Assembly (NCBI RefSeq): GCF_014839805.1
Contig: NC_051121.1
Span: 9,035,116-9,099,115, forward strand
Direction: 5' to 3'
DNA length: 64,000 nucleotides
Origin: Manduca sexta
Taxonomy: Eukaryota; Arthropoda; Insecta; Lepidoptera; Sphingidae
Each line of letters starts with the position of its first letter. Position 1 is the stretch's first letter. Under the pieces are notes generated by a model. That model saw nothing but the letters and a program-made list of their open reading frames with translations, was not told where the DNA came from and did no database searches. The position numbers and the translations under genes are program-made. Of the stretch, positions 12,181 through 25,782 are shown in pieces.

Positions 12181-13821
12181 TATATGATCTATAGCTTCGA
12201 TTATTTATGGAGTGTGTAAGTTTTAGTAAGTAACAGAATGTCAAACGGGTCAGTAATTCAACTATAGTCTTTACAAAGAAAAACAAACATAGATTTAAAC
12301 GTAATGGACACGTACTTGACCGTTTGCACCGTTATAAGATGACCAAATTAGGTCGAAGGGTTCTACCAAATATTCAATCGATGGTTCATAATTTCTGTGA
12401 AATTAGGGTTCTATTTAAGGAAGTTTGTTCTCAGAGTTAATTGCTATTCACTCATTGTTTTTATTACACACGATACTAGAACGAATCATGAGTATATATT
12501 TTCTTGGAATATACGTTTTCGAAAATTTCATTCTGAAGTTCGAAAATAATTCAGATTGTTTTTATGTTTGTTAAATTAGTTGTGGTTTGGCTTGTTTGTG
12601 GTTTTCCTTTATTTGTTATTTCTGCTTTTCTTCCAAAGATTTCATAGTCTTGGTCTGCGTGGAACATTCAGTTTCTTGTACGAATAGTGAACACGTCGCG
12701 TTGTGCTGATTTGTGTTCTATTTTAATTAAATCATCGCATCTTTAGAATTACAGAGACTGATTTTGACACTTGGTTTTAGACTATAAATCATTACATGAC
12801 CTGAGATAACTAAAATAAAATATTATACCAATTCCTTTCTAATGCTTATTGAATGAATATTAAAATTGGTTTGATAGTTTCTGATATTAGCGCGTTCAAA
12901 CATACTATTTTACTTTATATATTAATGTAGATTAGCTTCAAAGTATTTACAGTGACCAAAAGCCATTTTGAAAGACCTAAAACTCTCACAACTGATTTCT
13001 TTACAGACCGTTAAATTCCCATAGCAGGTAAGGCTAGGAAGCACGCTTCACTGACATTCCGAAAGGGCCTTTTCAAAAGTGATGTAGTAATTTTTTTGCA
13101 GTTATCTTGTTCATTGGTTTGCGACCGTTTGGCCTTGTCGGAAGTCGGTTGTTAGAACATCATGATAGTGTCTTTCATTTGTCAGTTACGATCAATATCT
13201 TGATCAGTAGGCTGTTATTTAAACATGTGTTTTTAACGATATTGTATGAAAGGTATTGTTCTTACAAGTCGAAATTGTCTAATGTTGTATAACATAGTAT
13301 ATGAAGTTGGAATATTCTAGAATTTATTATAGTAAGTTTTGCCCGGCTCAAAATCACGGCATAAACATCCTTCTGTGCCCTTTTCGGCACAAAATCATTC
13401 ATAAGATATGTGTAAAGGTTAATCTAGAAATTTATACATCTACATGCTAAATTGCCTGCTAAACCATTCAACAATTTCTGTATTTACTTTTAACAAACAT
13501 CTTTAATATTTTTTACATGCGTAATATATATAGGCTAATTTGAGCGAGGGAAACCCAATTTTTTATATGATGACGCGCGAACACGTAAGCATTCGTTTAA
13601 TCACGTTCAAACAATTCATATTTTACGTCATATAATGACCAAGAAACTTTATTGATAAATTACAGCATCATTAATATAAATGCATGAGTTATATTACATT
13701 TGGAATTGATAAAAAAATATATTTTTAAAAAGAAAAATAACATTTTAACAACATAATTGAAAAACAAAATCAGTGAACGATTAAGAGTTAAAAAGAGTTA
13801 AAGAACACGATCAATGACAAA

Positions 13822-13868
13822 TCATTGAGACCGTGCTAATTTCCATCGAGACGGTCTCGATTCAATGA
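13822..13868. repeat. Imperfect hairpin TCATTGAGACCGT / ACGGTCTCGATTCAATGA
   Basis: Facing arms with a 5-base insertion in the right arm and a loop of about 16 bases. Confidence 0.5.
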
Positions 13869-13899
13869 AAGAGACGCTTCGTCACAAATTATACGCTCA

Positions 13900-14105
13900 T
13901 TCTATTGTTACCGACGGTGATTCAACTCTAAATGCATCTCCAACTGCCCTGACCTCTCCTGCTTCCCCCGTAATATTTACAACTGGTGCAATAAAAGGAT
14001 GTTGTGCTAACTGTCACGGATCTTCGTTAACTGGTTCTTCCTGACGTCCTACAGACGTGATATCATCAATGCAGGTTGTGACCTTCGGAAGTAATTCAGA
14101 TCAAT
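13900..14105 (-). pseudogene. Degraded coding-like stretch, identity unknown
   Basis: Read on the minus strand one frame gives SELLPKVTTCIDDITSVG, RQEEPVNEDP, stop, QLAQHPFIAPVVNI, TGEAGEVRAVGDAFRVESPS, VTIE, stop. Only one interruption in about 70 codons and a more even base composition than the surroundings suggest old coding sequence. A second acidic stretch (DNRLSDNTDECKPEG, NDKAQNEVHDGTPEV) on the same strand at about 14680-14790 may belong to it. I do not recognise the protein; a decayed retroelement or a lost gene are both possible. Confidence 0.25.
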
Positions 14106-17100
14106 CATTTGTCGCTCTCGGTTAGTAGAATTTGATAAGGTAATTTACTTTAATGTGTGTTTTGAATGGTGTAATTTTTTTTACGTGTGGGTTATTTATT
14201 GGATTGAATGAGGTTTGGATAAACGTTTGTTAACTCTACATACCTTTGAATCCAAAATATTTTTCTTTATGATATGTGTCTTAGAGTACAAGTGAAACTT
14301 AGGCCTAAAAAATTTACAACGTAATATAAACTTCTCTAGTATTTGAAATATATTTTTGATTAATTATGAGTGCTGTAAAAGAACATGTCTGGAATCTATA
14401 CCTGTTTACCTTTACAGCGTAGTTCTATAATTAAAACCACTTCTTACTACAATCGTAAAAAAGTAGCATCTGTTTAATTCGCGTTATTTACATCCTTGCT
14501 TCCTAATAAAATGTCTAGGATAACTAGAGTTTTTAGTTAAAGCACTCTCCTATCCATGTCGGAAAGTTTTTTTACTACTATGCCCACTAAGTGGACTTAA
14601 ATGGCTTTTTAAGCGCCATTAAACCTTAAATGAACGTCATTGGTCTCCCTTCGCTTAACTAGCAGCATTTACTTCATCCTATCATACTTCTGGTGTTCCA
14701 TCGTGTACTTCATTTTGAGCTTTATCGTTTGTGCCTTCTGGTTTACATTCGTCTGTGTTGTCGCTTAGTCTATTATCACTGTTAATTTCAGCAACGTAAT
14801 GCCGCTGACAATTGTTTGATTACGACAATTAATCGCAATTGAATGGAATTTGTTGGACTTCCTTCTGTAACAATATTTCAGTTGCCACAATTATAGCACT
14901 CGGTGCATTATTGATATGTTCATGTTTATCTTTACGGTGGGTAGGCAGGGGATTAACTATCGGTTTTAAAGTTGCAATTAGTTCAACGTTATCTATTTGC
15001 GTTACAGTTTTGATATGAAGATATTGTTGACCGATATAATGTATGTGCTCATTGTTTGTTATAATGACAAAATATAGTGTAACTGTTAATATAAAGTAGT
15101 TATTTTACAGCATAAAATACTTTTATGGTCAATCATTAATATACGAGTATTCTTAGAGTAAGTAAAACATGATAAAACACCACAGTCGTGCAGTCTAGTT
15201 AAATTAACCAATTAATACTATTGGATTTTATTACACTCACATTCTTGCGTGATAATATTTGTCCTACATCCAACGCGACGTGATAGCACGTCGATCAGTA
15301 ACGAACAGAATCTCTAGACGTGCATGCTTCCTGTCGTTTCGCAGAAGCAAACGTCACGAGCGATCGACTCTGAATTTGTACGAGCCGTCTGCGCGACGCT
15401 TTGTCAATTGACGTATGAGGAAAATGAAGATTCCGCGGATTTTTGATGCTCAGAAGGTGATGGAGTTACATAATAATATAATAAAAAAAGGCGGTAAAAA
15501 TATTTAAATGATGATATTCGCAGTTAGGTTTTAAAACTTCTATGTTGGTCTAGAAGCTCGGATTTGCGAATAAATCAAACATTTGTGTCAATACCTGACT
15601 GCTTATTTTAACAGCCGCTTCATTACCTGCTACGCCACAGACGAATAATTTTATAGAATATGGCTCGGCAAAGCATGGGATATCTTCACCTAACAAGTGA
15701 AATAAAAAAGATAATATGGCTTACGATCGAATCTGTATTATAAATTACTGCAAATTCCTATAAATTTACTTCACATATATAAAATATACTTCAATATTAC
15801 ATCTACTCTAGTTAAATCTACGGCCTGTACAATGGAAAAGGAACTGAATTATTATGTATCGTAAATTCCAATATTTACTTCACGTGAATACAAGATAATT
15901 TTATATGGATTGAAATCAGGTATTAGAACTTTGTAGACGTCATTATACGTTAGGTGTGGGCCCCACCCAAGAGCCGTACGTGTTGACCACAAATTGTCAA
16001 TTGTTCCCACCAATTCATCTCATTGTTTTGGCTACTTGGATATGTAAAGACGGGTAATATGCAAATGGTTGTAACATTTGGTAGTAGGGCTGCTAACTAA
16101 ATAGTTAATGAATAATTTATGAAGTAAATAACACGTATTTGAGATTGTCTTGAAAACTATATACTTTATGAACGAAACGAGCTGATCTTATATATGTTTT
16201 ATTAATGTTTTTATTTGATTTTCAATATATAAAAACTCACGCTTTCTGTACCTCAAAGAGGCAAGAAGAGGGACAACTGGTGCACCTACTTTTCATTATC
16301 ATATAGATTTTTAAGACTAATAAAAATGTGTTTTTAAAATTAATATACGTAATTGTTCATATTTAACGTGAGAAAGATTTACGGACATATTGTAACATCT
16401 TAGACAAAAGACGTATCAATATGATGACGTCAAATTATACATACTATAACCAACCAATAACGTGCAAGTTAACAACTCATTAGACACAACCCTAGCAGTT
16501 TTCTATCCACGTGTAGGTGTGTTAGAACATCGGGGACAACCCTGCTGTATTGACGTAATGCGACGTGTCAACGTGCGCTCACGTCCAACACTCACGGCTC
16601 AAGTATGCGATACTAACGATCGGCTATCACGCAAAATATGCCCGACGTCCCATTACGGCATAATGACTTTCCATTGAATAGATGTTTTCATTAGCCAGGT
16701 GAGGATACGGTTCTATATAAATGTAGGAATGCTTATGGTGCCTAAAATGCCTGATTCTCCAGAGGAAGGCCTGCCTAAAGAAATGTCTGTAGGTAATAAA
16801 TAAAAGACAATATATAATGATGACAAGAATTATAATAAATTTTGTTTCGTTCAAAATGAAGACTGATATTTTTCTGAGGACACAAGTTTTCAAAATGCTT
16901 GCCTCAGACCAATGCTGACCTGTCTGTTTTAACTTTAAAATGTCTGTCAAATGCGCCAAACGCCTGTCATATAGTAAACCAGGGTCTTTGGGTGAGGAAT
17001 TTAAGTTGCATTCGAAAACTCATTTATCATTCCGTTAAAGAATGCTAACTACACGTTTAAATCATACAAAAGGTTTCAAGCTACTTGTAACGAAAGCATT

Positions 17101-17127
17101 TTAATTGATCATAACAATCATCGACTA

Positions 17128-17285
17128 GGCAAACGTAGTGTAGCAAGCCCTTCAGCTAGGTGGAGTGACGATCTGCGAAAGGTCTCTGGTAAGAACTGGA
17201 TGCGACAGGCCGAAGACAGGGTAAAATGACCCATATTAGAGGAGGCCTATGTCCAGCAGAGGACAAAGATATAGGCCGATGACGA
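17128..17285 (+). pseudogene. LINE endonuclease-RT C-terminal fragment
   Basis: Reads GKRSVASPSARWSDDLRKVS, GKNWMRQAEDRVK, stop, then PILEEAYVQQRTKI. ARWSDDLxKVxGxxWMRxAxDR...EEAYVQQ is the recurrent C-terminal signature of RTE-type endonuclease-reverse transcriptase LINEs in Lepidoptera. One in-frame stop; everything upstream is missing, as expected for a 5'-truncated insertion. Confidence 0.8.
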
Positions 17286-20200
17286 TCGTGACGAATAATC
17301 ATTATCATCTTCAGCTTTTAGAAATCTACTGCTGGACATTCTGCTCTTCCAAAAAAATTTACTGAAATTTGTTAATTGCTTAATTCAAGTTTTAGTATTA
17401 TCCAAGAGGTTTTAATACCACGAGCTTCTCTATGTTAAAGTAAGTGATTTTAATGCGGTATAAGAACTAGCAATACATTTTGAGATTGAGTATCAGTATG
17501 TAAAAAATGCAGTTTCTCGTAACCAAAGCCGCGTATTGAATGACACTATCGCGAACGAGATGAACATACGTACCCCGTTGAATGCAGCATCAGTGACAAG
17601 TGAAACGGCAGATAAAAATAAATGTACGTCTTTTAATGCCTTTGTGAGGTTTTGGATTGGACTCAGAGAAGCGTTTATAGTATTAAAATTATTTTTAAGC
17701 ATGATATTAACTTTGCTCGCGGTTGATTGATTTTATCTACATATCCAAATATCTTGTCAAAATGTGTTATATTAGTAGAATTGTAGTACAAATTGGTCAA
17801 GATTACTTAATTTATCGTGGATTAGATAAATTAAATACAAAATTATTGTCAGACCATATAAAAAACGTAATGGCCACCGGAAATCTAGATTACGAGATTG
17901 TCGATTAATATATGTAATATTGCAATAAGCTATATATACAAAAAAGTTATATAATATTTTTTTTTATCGAAATTTGTTAGGGTTACGTATTTTTTTAAAT
18001 CACTTGACTGACCTTTAGCATCTCTAAGATACAAAAAAACAATTTTTAAACGAAATACTAAAACATCCAAATTTACAATTTTAAACATAAAAATCAAGCA
18101 ATTGAAAGCGACAGATAAATTGAACTCAGTTTCTCCTCAGTATCGGCAAGATCTGAAACTCATAATGGTTTAAAAAACGATATTACCCATAACAGCGATG
18201 CTCGAGGTCCGTTATCCTTTAATTAGGGGTCCTCTAACGGGACCCGTATCACGACTTGACCCTGGTAACATCTGAATAAGTTAAGTCGCTTCGGGACTTT
18301 ATAATGAAGTTATTTTTAAAGATGTACCGTTTTTTGGAATTGTTTTTAATATTCTGTTGTTGAAGGATTGGGTTGGATATTTGCGGTAGGTTAGGAGAGT
18401 TGTTATTTCTAATGAATTTGATTCTATAAGTCAGGTTGAGGTCTTTATTCTATGATTTCATTAAATTGATGTATGTGTAATTAATGATATCGCTTTCAAA
18501 AAATACTGTTACTTGAGAGGCTAGTTATAAATACATTTTTCTCGCATCAGAATTGATGTTAATATATCTCTATATATTTCTATAAAAAGTACCTTTTACA
18601 GATCACCAGTTATAAATCCATTTTCGGAAACCAAATATGGAGATTTTATTTATTTTTTTACCTATTTTTGGCTCTGTCGCTAGTTTTAACGACCGTCTAA
18701 ACGTCTCATGTGTTTAACCCAAAAATACGTTCGGCCATTCGGTCTATTGTACCAACAACCGTGATTTATGCGTTCGTAAATGTCACTTTTTGCTGACTGA
18801 CACAAAACCGGGATATCACGTGTCGACTGCGATCTGCGTGTTTACACTTTGTCACTTTTTATGTCATTGTGTCAGATTTTTTGTCATCCTGAACATTTGC
18901 ATGACATTACATGCTTGCATTTGATTTATTTTGTTGGATATCGATTTTTATTTTAGGATTTTATCTTTCTTAAACTGTTTTTCGTATTTATTACAATGTC
19001 TAACAATCGCGTAAACATAAGAAAGCATTATTTTATCTGCAGGCTTTAAAGCTGATGATATTGTTCAAAATTAAGGACTCTTATAAGAATATTGAATATT
19101 CTGTCGTCTTAAAAGTAACAATACTTTAAGTGAGATTTATAAATAACAAGCAAAATGTATTACTGTTCGGAAATAAATTTAAGTCGTAAACGCTACCCTG
19201 ACAATTTCACAAACCATACGGGGCTCATTTCTTTACGTCACGTCCAGTGCTTAGACCTTTCTATTCACACCGTTTGTATGAGAAAATAGATCTTCTAAAA
19301 CTAGTTTTGTGTACGCGCAGGATTTAGAAAACCAATTTGTCTGTCTGTCATCAGGGAAGAGGATATTTAGTGCTTACGAAGGGCGAAGTTTCAGCGTTGG
19401 GTTTCATTTAAACTATATTTAACCTTTAATTATTGCTTCTAACTAAGAAATAAGCCGCCATAAATGAGTTTTAAGTTGGTCGTGTGCTGTAGAATGGAAA
19501 TCTTTAGTCTTGTTAACGACAAATTAATTAGATTTGACTAAACGTCATTAAATGCTTAAAAAAAAATTTCTGTAATAAAATATTTTTATGTCATGGAAGA
19601 AAAGTTGATAAAACTACGTGTGCAAAGTAATGTACAAACAAATGAACGCAATAACTAAAACAAAGTAATTTATTAGCAAGCAAGGAATCTATTTATTAAA
19701 CCAACCCACACATCAATAATCACCGGCCAAGGTTAATCTATATTGTATTGATTCCAATAATTGAACGACTATTCTGCCTTCCCACATTTATAATGAATCC
19801 CTCTTTGAAGTTTTAAACGTCACGTCGCTACCGCACATTTTCTATGACTGTTGCCAGATGTTACATCTAAAAAAAATAAACTTTTAAAATTACATTCGGC
19901 TGTTGACGGACAAATCCTAAACCACGACCTTGAACGTGACAAAACGACAGGATTCGAATTTTAAAAATGAATTTAAATTTAGAACGCCAGTTCCCGCGGC
20001 GCTTCACTAACGGCCGGTTTAAATTTAGAACTTGTTCTATTCTCGACCAGTGAACTCCCGGCCGATGGCTCCTTTTGTTTTTGCCATCCGTTTAGGGGCA
20101 GTTCAGACCGCACGCGTGAAAGTGTATGCCGATTAATAGTGTCCACACGCCTCTACAGTCTAATAGAACTGTACGCCATTAAGGAGAGTCGTCAATTAAT

Positions 20201-21603
20201 ATGTACGCGAATTTAGCTCCACGTTGACGTTACGCACGTAGGACAGAACATTCCTAATTAGTGGACGTTTGTTGTTTATGGCCAGTGTTTAGTCTTATAA
20301 GGAGTTTACTCTTTATGGTAGGTATTTTGAATGGGCTGACCTTTTTTGTAAAGAATGGACTTATAATGGCGCTAATAAATCCACGCGTATGACAACGCGT
20401 GTTCCAAATATGAACAGTTGAGTAATTCGTTACAAATAAAAATTTACTTTAATTCTGAGAGCATAACTCATAGAATACAACATTAAAAGTTTGCGTCGGT
20501 CCTTACAAAACTGTATTTATAGGTCTCTTTCAAACGTGAATATGTCCGGTTATGTCTAATTTAGCTAGTGGTGTCACTAATTTTCCCAATTTATGTTTCC
20601 ATGCCCAGTTATGTGGAGTCTGCTTCCTTCTCGTAATAGTAGTTTCTAAGCCGACTTCAATATTCAGTAGCTTCATATTATCTGTTATGTTTGGATTAGT
20701 TGTGTATGGTTTGCCAACAAATACTAAATCTATTAGGATAAACATGATTATTGACGAGCGATTTTTCTGTATATAGTGTGTTTATCTATCAGTCCTACTT
20801 ATAAACTTGTTTTAGCGTTAAGAGGTGGTTAAGAATTGCTTAAATAGATGTCAAAAACATCACCGGTTCCTAGTTTAAACCTTATTAGGAGGCAAGATGG
20901 CGGGTTTTGAATTACAGCTGATCGAGTAAAATTGTTTTAACTAAGCATAACTTTGCGAATTTTTTTAAGGAAGTGTTTAACCAAATATCTAAAATTCATG
21001 GATGTTATAAAAAATATTTTTACATAAAGCTAAGAATTGCTGAACAAATTAAAACTTCAAAGCGTAAACATTTAACTGACCTTATTTTATTTCTATGTTT
21101 CAATCAAACTTAACGCCTATTGATAATATTAAGTTTTGAAGATATACATTTAAGATTAAACTATTTTTATACTTTTACCGTTAAATAACCGCTGTATATT
21201 ATACAAATATACATTTATTTTTTCTGTGACGACACTAGAAGTAATACCAAATTACGAGTGAAGTCTGCACCAATTTTTACTTTACATTCTTGCATTGTCA
21301 TTTGGAAGTTGCTGACTTCGACAGTGGTTACGGAATATTTAAAGAAAGTAAATCTGCTTCACAAACATAGCGTGTCAAGCCAACAATGATGTTTGTGTAA
21401 GTGATATTATGTGAAAACTGCGGTGACACGCGCCTCTATCTAGTTAATGTGGGCGGACGCCATTTCCCGACTTATTAGCGATCGGATGAGATCCATAATT
21501 ATCGTTGTTGACTTCTTTTTCCGCACTTGGCTTGTAAAAAGTCGGATTATTCTGTGAGAATACTTGTAGCGGGAATGAGTTTAGTAGAGTTTAAGTATTT
21601 TAA
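17286..21603. other. 4.3 kb mostly unassigned
   Basis: Includes the small Penelope-type fragment at 18990. About 19960-20240 is GC-richer, with a repeated TTTAAATTTAGAAC flanking CAGTTCCCGCGGCGCTTCAC. Overlapping open frames on both strands at 20530-20776 are unsupported. Confidence 0.45.
18990..19025 (+). repeat. Penelope-type terminal fragment
   Basis: CAATGTCTAACAATCGCGTA followed by AACATAAGAAA matches the outermost end of the arms at 52281-52328 and 56590-56632. Confidence 0.5.
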
Positions 21604-21849
21604 TCTATATATATAAAAATGAATCCCTATTTCCCTTGGTCACGCCATCACGCGTGAACGGCTGGACGGATTTCACTATTTTTGTTGTTGTTGTGTTTGT
21701 TATTGCCAGGAGAAGGATCTTATGAAAGAAAAAATTAAGGAAGTTGAGAAGAACGTTAGAAAATTTAAGAAAAGTTAATTTCAGCGGTTGATATTATGCG
21801 CGCTGCAAATTCATAGTTAAGACGGGACAACGTCTGTCGGGTCAACTAG
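21604..21849 (+). mobile_element. Non-autonomous Helitron, family 1
   Basis: A|TCTATATATATAAAAATGAA at the left; at the right AGACGGGACAACGTCT forms a 5-base stem hairpin, followed by GTCGGGTCAACTAG|T. All Helitron hallmarks are present in 246 bases. The opposite-strand sister at 8327-8613 has the same termini. Confidence 0.88.
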
Positions 21850-22022
21850 TTATTTATGTTATTGCAACGGATTTAACTGCGAGATATATTTTCCTAAATA
21901 GTCTATATTATGATCTAGGATTTGGTCTATTGCCATAAATACCGTCCAAATTCGTAGATTTCAGCGTTTTCTTGTAACGTTCAAATATCTGTGGAACTGA
22001 ATGGTTCGGAAACTCCCGTTTA

Positions 22023-22198
22023 TCTGTACTAATATATGAAGCTGAAGAGTTTGTTTGTACACGCTAATCTCAGGAACTACTTAACAGATTCTGAATATTT
22101 TTCACTAGTAGGAAGCTACATTACTTCTGAGTACTAGAGGTTGTTTTTTTATCCCGAAAAACCTTTTCCACGCGCGTGAAACCGCAGTCAAAAACTAG
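22023..22198 (+). mobile_element. Non-autonomous Helitron, family 2
   Basis: Starts TCTGTACTAATATATGAAGC and ends ACGCGCGTGAAACCGCAGTC plus AAAAACTAG before a T. It is a shorter sister of the copy at 210-466. It lies 170 bases after a family 1 Helitron. Confidence 0.72.
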
Positions 22199-22582
22199 TT
22201 ATAATTTTCTATTGTCTTAAAGACTGTGGCTCATGCTGTGATAGCTTGTAACCAGAGTTACAATTACGTAAGCGATTATAGCTATAAATATGTGTAAATT
22301 TTATAAGAATGATTGTAAACTCCGTTAGCAATCATTATCCAATAAATACATAAATTTAGAAGGATTACAATATTATGATTGATCCGACTCATTAGATTTA
22401 TTTCAGACTAATCAGGTTTATAGACTTCTGACTAACGAAGTGAAAAAACTATGGCGTGATTCTAGATGGTTTCTAGGTGTACTTATTAAAGCTAAGATTG
22501 CCAGCTAATGTCATATTTACTGCTTGTAATTTCGAGGTTTGCAATATATCACCAATGTCCGAGTGACTATCATAGCTTGATG

Positions 22583-22903
22583 GTTTATTTATTTATTGCC
22601 CTTAATATACAAAGACATTCTCTACCAGTCAACCTTAGGGTGGTGCAGAGATAACCATGGTAGGTGCATCACGGTAATATGACACTGAAAAAGAAGATAA
22701 ATATATAAAATAAAATATAAGTAACATTGTAACTATCAAAATACATAAAATACATATTATAATTACATAAACATATACATATAAATATACATAACAATAT
22801 AACAATATATTATAAGTTAAGGTGGTGACTATTCCGCTTCATTCAGCAGTAATTGTCGAACTCTTTTTTTGAAGGCAAATCGAGTGGTCGACGATCTGTC
22901 GGT
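22583..22903 (-). pseudogene. LINE 3' end: ORF2 C-terminus and 3' UTR
   Basis: On the minus strand the peptide TTRFAFKKRVRQLLLNEAE ends with TAG at 22829-22831. This is a typical C-terminus of Jockey/CR1-type LINE ORF2. An AT-rich 3' UTR follows with CACCCTAAGGTTGACTGGTA, GAGAATGTC and a terminal AATAAATAAATAAA repeat at about 22583. Only this 3' piece is present. Confidence 0.72.
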
Positions 22904-25052
22904 TTACGTACGTGGATATTTGTAAGTAATATAAACTACGCATAAAACAGCGTTTATAAAATTCTATAGAGATATGTTCCCAGCAAAAATTTCGTAGTCC
23001 GCCATGATTTTATAATCCACGTTTTCTTTTGAAGTGAATGCAACATAAATATCTTCAAAAATAGACTCAGTGAAGATATCTGAATAGTAATGAAATCAAA
23101 CAGGATTATACGGGATTCATAGTTTACGTAGATCAAACATCGCAAATAGACGCAAGAGTTGATGGGTAGTCATTTCCGTTCTTTAAACGTCCTTCCCCGG
23201 TTGTCTATGGATTTTTTTCTTTGGAATAATTATGTAATACTTTCCTTTATTCTGAATATTTTTTTCTTGGGAATAGTTAGGTAAAACTAAACTTAAACTA
23301 AACTTAAAACTCCGAATATAATTTATGATGTATTTTTTCATCATGGATTATTTATATTTTATTTGATACTTGTGGCAGACTTTGTTTATTTTTTCATCGT
23401 GAGTTTTTACTATATTTAATTTAGATTCTGAGTGATAGACGTTGCGTTGTTTTTATTAAATTCTTGCAAGTTGATGTTACTGTGGAATTAGATGTCCTTT
23501 GCAACCTTGATATTTAACAACAAATGACCCATATTTTTCGCGGTGAAATAACGGTTTGTCGCTACCACCAATGAAGGGTTTATGAATTATTATTATTATT
23601 TAATTGTTATTGTTTTGCAATAGCTCGCGATACTTATCTCTAAAGGGGAGACAGAGTCGAGCCACACTTAATATGGCTTATTTTTTTTTTAATTACGTTT
23701 ATCAAACCACTATCACAAAATTTTTATTTTCTCACAATTTTTTTTTTTTGGTATTTTTTCTTTTTCGTAACGTATTTTTCTTTGGTTCGTAGGTATTTCT
23801 TCGTGAAATATAAAATGAGTGCAAACGTGTATTATGAGTGAATGTGGTGGATGCCAAGTAATTTGCAATAGCACATCGGTTTGTTACGGCCTAACAATTC
23901 CGGACTACGTATCTGAGGGCCAAATGGGTATGTTTCTCTTCCTTTTATTATTTATTGAGCTCGCGGTTCAACTATTGGTGTTGGGTTAATTGAAGTAGGA
24001 TCGAAAATTACGATATTAGCGTAGGAAAATTAAAATTGTGTCAAAAATATTTCCTTATTCGTTTTGAAATGTATTCATGACACAGAATCGAAATATAAAT
24101 TTCAAAATTCGAATATCGACATTTAATTCTGTCAGTTATTGTTTATTGGTAACAGATTTAGTATTATTCATATACGTCAGACATTGTAGTTCTTCTTTCA
24201 AATATGCTTTAATATAATACAGCATAACCACAAAGGTCTTTGTTATGAGATATATATTCGCAACAATTTAGTGAAATATTCACGACGTTTCCTGACATTT
24301 TTACGGTATTAAATTGACAGGCATTTTACCCGTTACTTTCTCTGTCAAATAAATTCATCCAATACCTTTTATCGAAAAATACACACACAGTCGCCCACGT
24401 AGACTCGGGTGGTCTCTCTAGTCGAAAATACAAAATTAGAAACGTTCTGTGGTCTCCAAAAAACCTCATAATATATTTGACAGATAGGATCTCGAATATG
24501 AAACCCGTACAAAATCGGGAGCGTTCAGCTCATTTGAGTTAAGATGCATGTCCAAAGGTGTAAAATTGTATGGCCATTGTTCACATTAAAAAAATAAAGC
24601 ATCTTTGCCTTCCTTATGTCCACTGTATAGAGATTAATTTCGGTAAAAAATATTTCTTTACCTAAAATTGTTGAACGACTTTCTACTGTGCCACAATTCT
24701 ATAAGAATCATTTTAGGTTACACAAAAACTTTTAAGGGTTTTTGTCGTCTGCTTAAAATTTGACATTGAGTTTAATTTATAACCTTAATGGGCTTGTAAT
24801 ACGGTATATTTTGGCATGTAAGCAATCTTTTTGTAGGAGTCTATTATATCACCCATTGTGATCGGGCGCACGTGAGGTGAATACGCACTTTCCTCATAAA
24901 TATCATGAAGAAAGGTGTTTTGAGTTTGAGTTTTGAGAACAATAAGGCTTTGGGTTCAAAATGGATTGTTATCGCGTCAATTTATCTGTTAGCTAGGTTT
25001 TGCTCGCGGCTCGGCTTACTATTTTTATTTGTCCCTTCTAGTGACAATGTAA
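22904..25052. other. 2.1 kb unassigned
   Basis: AT-rich with T-runs around 23680-23760. No gene or element recognised. Confidence 0.5.
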
Positions 25053-25366
25053 GGGGCCGTTCAATTATTATTTTTTACGTAACATAATTTGAAGAGGAGG
25101 GGTTTTGTAAAACATCACGATGCGTTACAGGGGCGGGAGGTGGGTATTCGTACAACGCGTTATGTAACATTGTTTTTTTATTTCAAAACAATAACAAAGG
25201 TTAGCGACTTTCCGAAATTTTGCGTAACATAATTGTGAATATTAGAAAAAAATTGTCACTAGAGTTACATCACCTTTTGAGTAGGGGGCGTACAGGAAAA
25301 CGTTACGGCGCGTAACATAGGGGGCGGGGGTGGTCAAAAATTGCGTTACGTAACACTTGAACACCT
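25053..25366. mobile_element. MITE-like element with GGGGCCGTTCAA ends
   Basis: Left end GGGGCCGTTCAATTATTATT then TTTACGTAAC; right end GCGTTACGTAACACTTGAAC then ACCT, imperfect inverted repeats of about 30 bases. The interior repeats GCGTAACAT/ACGTAAC motifs several times. No target duplication was resolved. Confidence 0.6.
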
Positions 25367-25770
25367 GACAGTAGCTAAGGGTCCATATTACCCTATTCCT
25401 GCCGTCTTTCGTAATTGATGTAAAATCTGACTGTCATTAGAGCGATTTGCTGATCTCATTTATATATACTGATAAATTGTATCGGGCCCCTTAAATTTCA
25501 CCATTCGCCGCTAGGTAACGGTAACTATGGACGTACCAAGCTTTCAACTCCAATGGATGGTCAACACTAAAATTTTTGGGGGGTTCAGAGCAAATTTCAT
25601 AGGTAGGTACAATAGTATGTGCTTATGTCAAATCTAGGGGGCAGCTCGTATCACGCGAGAGCGTGCTCAAGTTGTTTGCCGGTTAATAATAAATAAATAA
25701 TTCTTTAGACTCATCTAATTTTGTATCCGAAAAACTAGACAAATATATGTATTTTAATATTATGCCCAGA
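25367..25770. other. Unassigned DNA
   Basis: Nothing recognised between the MITE and the SINE. Confidence 0.5.
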
Positions 25771-25782
25771 ATGCTTTTTAAT

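Larger units (their letters stand above)
12181..17127. other. 5 kb mostly unassigned, one CpG-richer patch
   Basis: Apart from the coding-like relic at 13900-14105, nothing is identifiable. About 15240-15420 is clearly richer in CG dinucleotides (AACGCGACGTGATAGCACGT, GAGCGATCGACTC, GTCTGCGCGACGC) than its surroundings and could be a regulatory element; no core promoter motif was found. Confidence 0.45.

Noticed and set aside
16462..16677. Open frame with Arg-rich peptide
   Set aside because: No domain, no context, and an equally long frame exists on the other strand.
20530..20776. Overlapping open frames on both strands
   Set aside because: Neither shows a recognisable domain; overlap on both strands in a slightly GC-richer patch is expected by chance.
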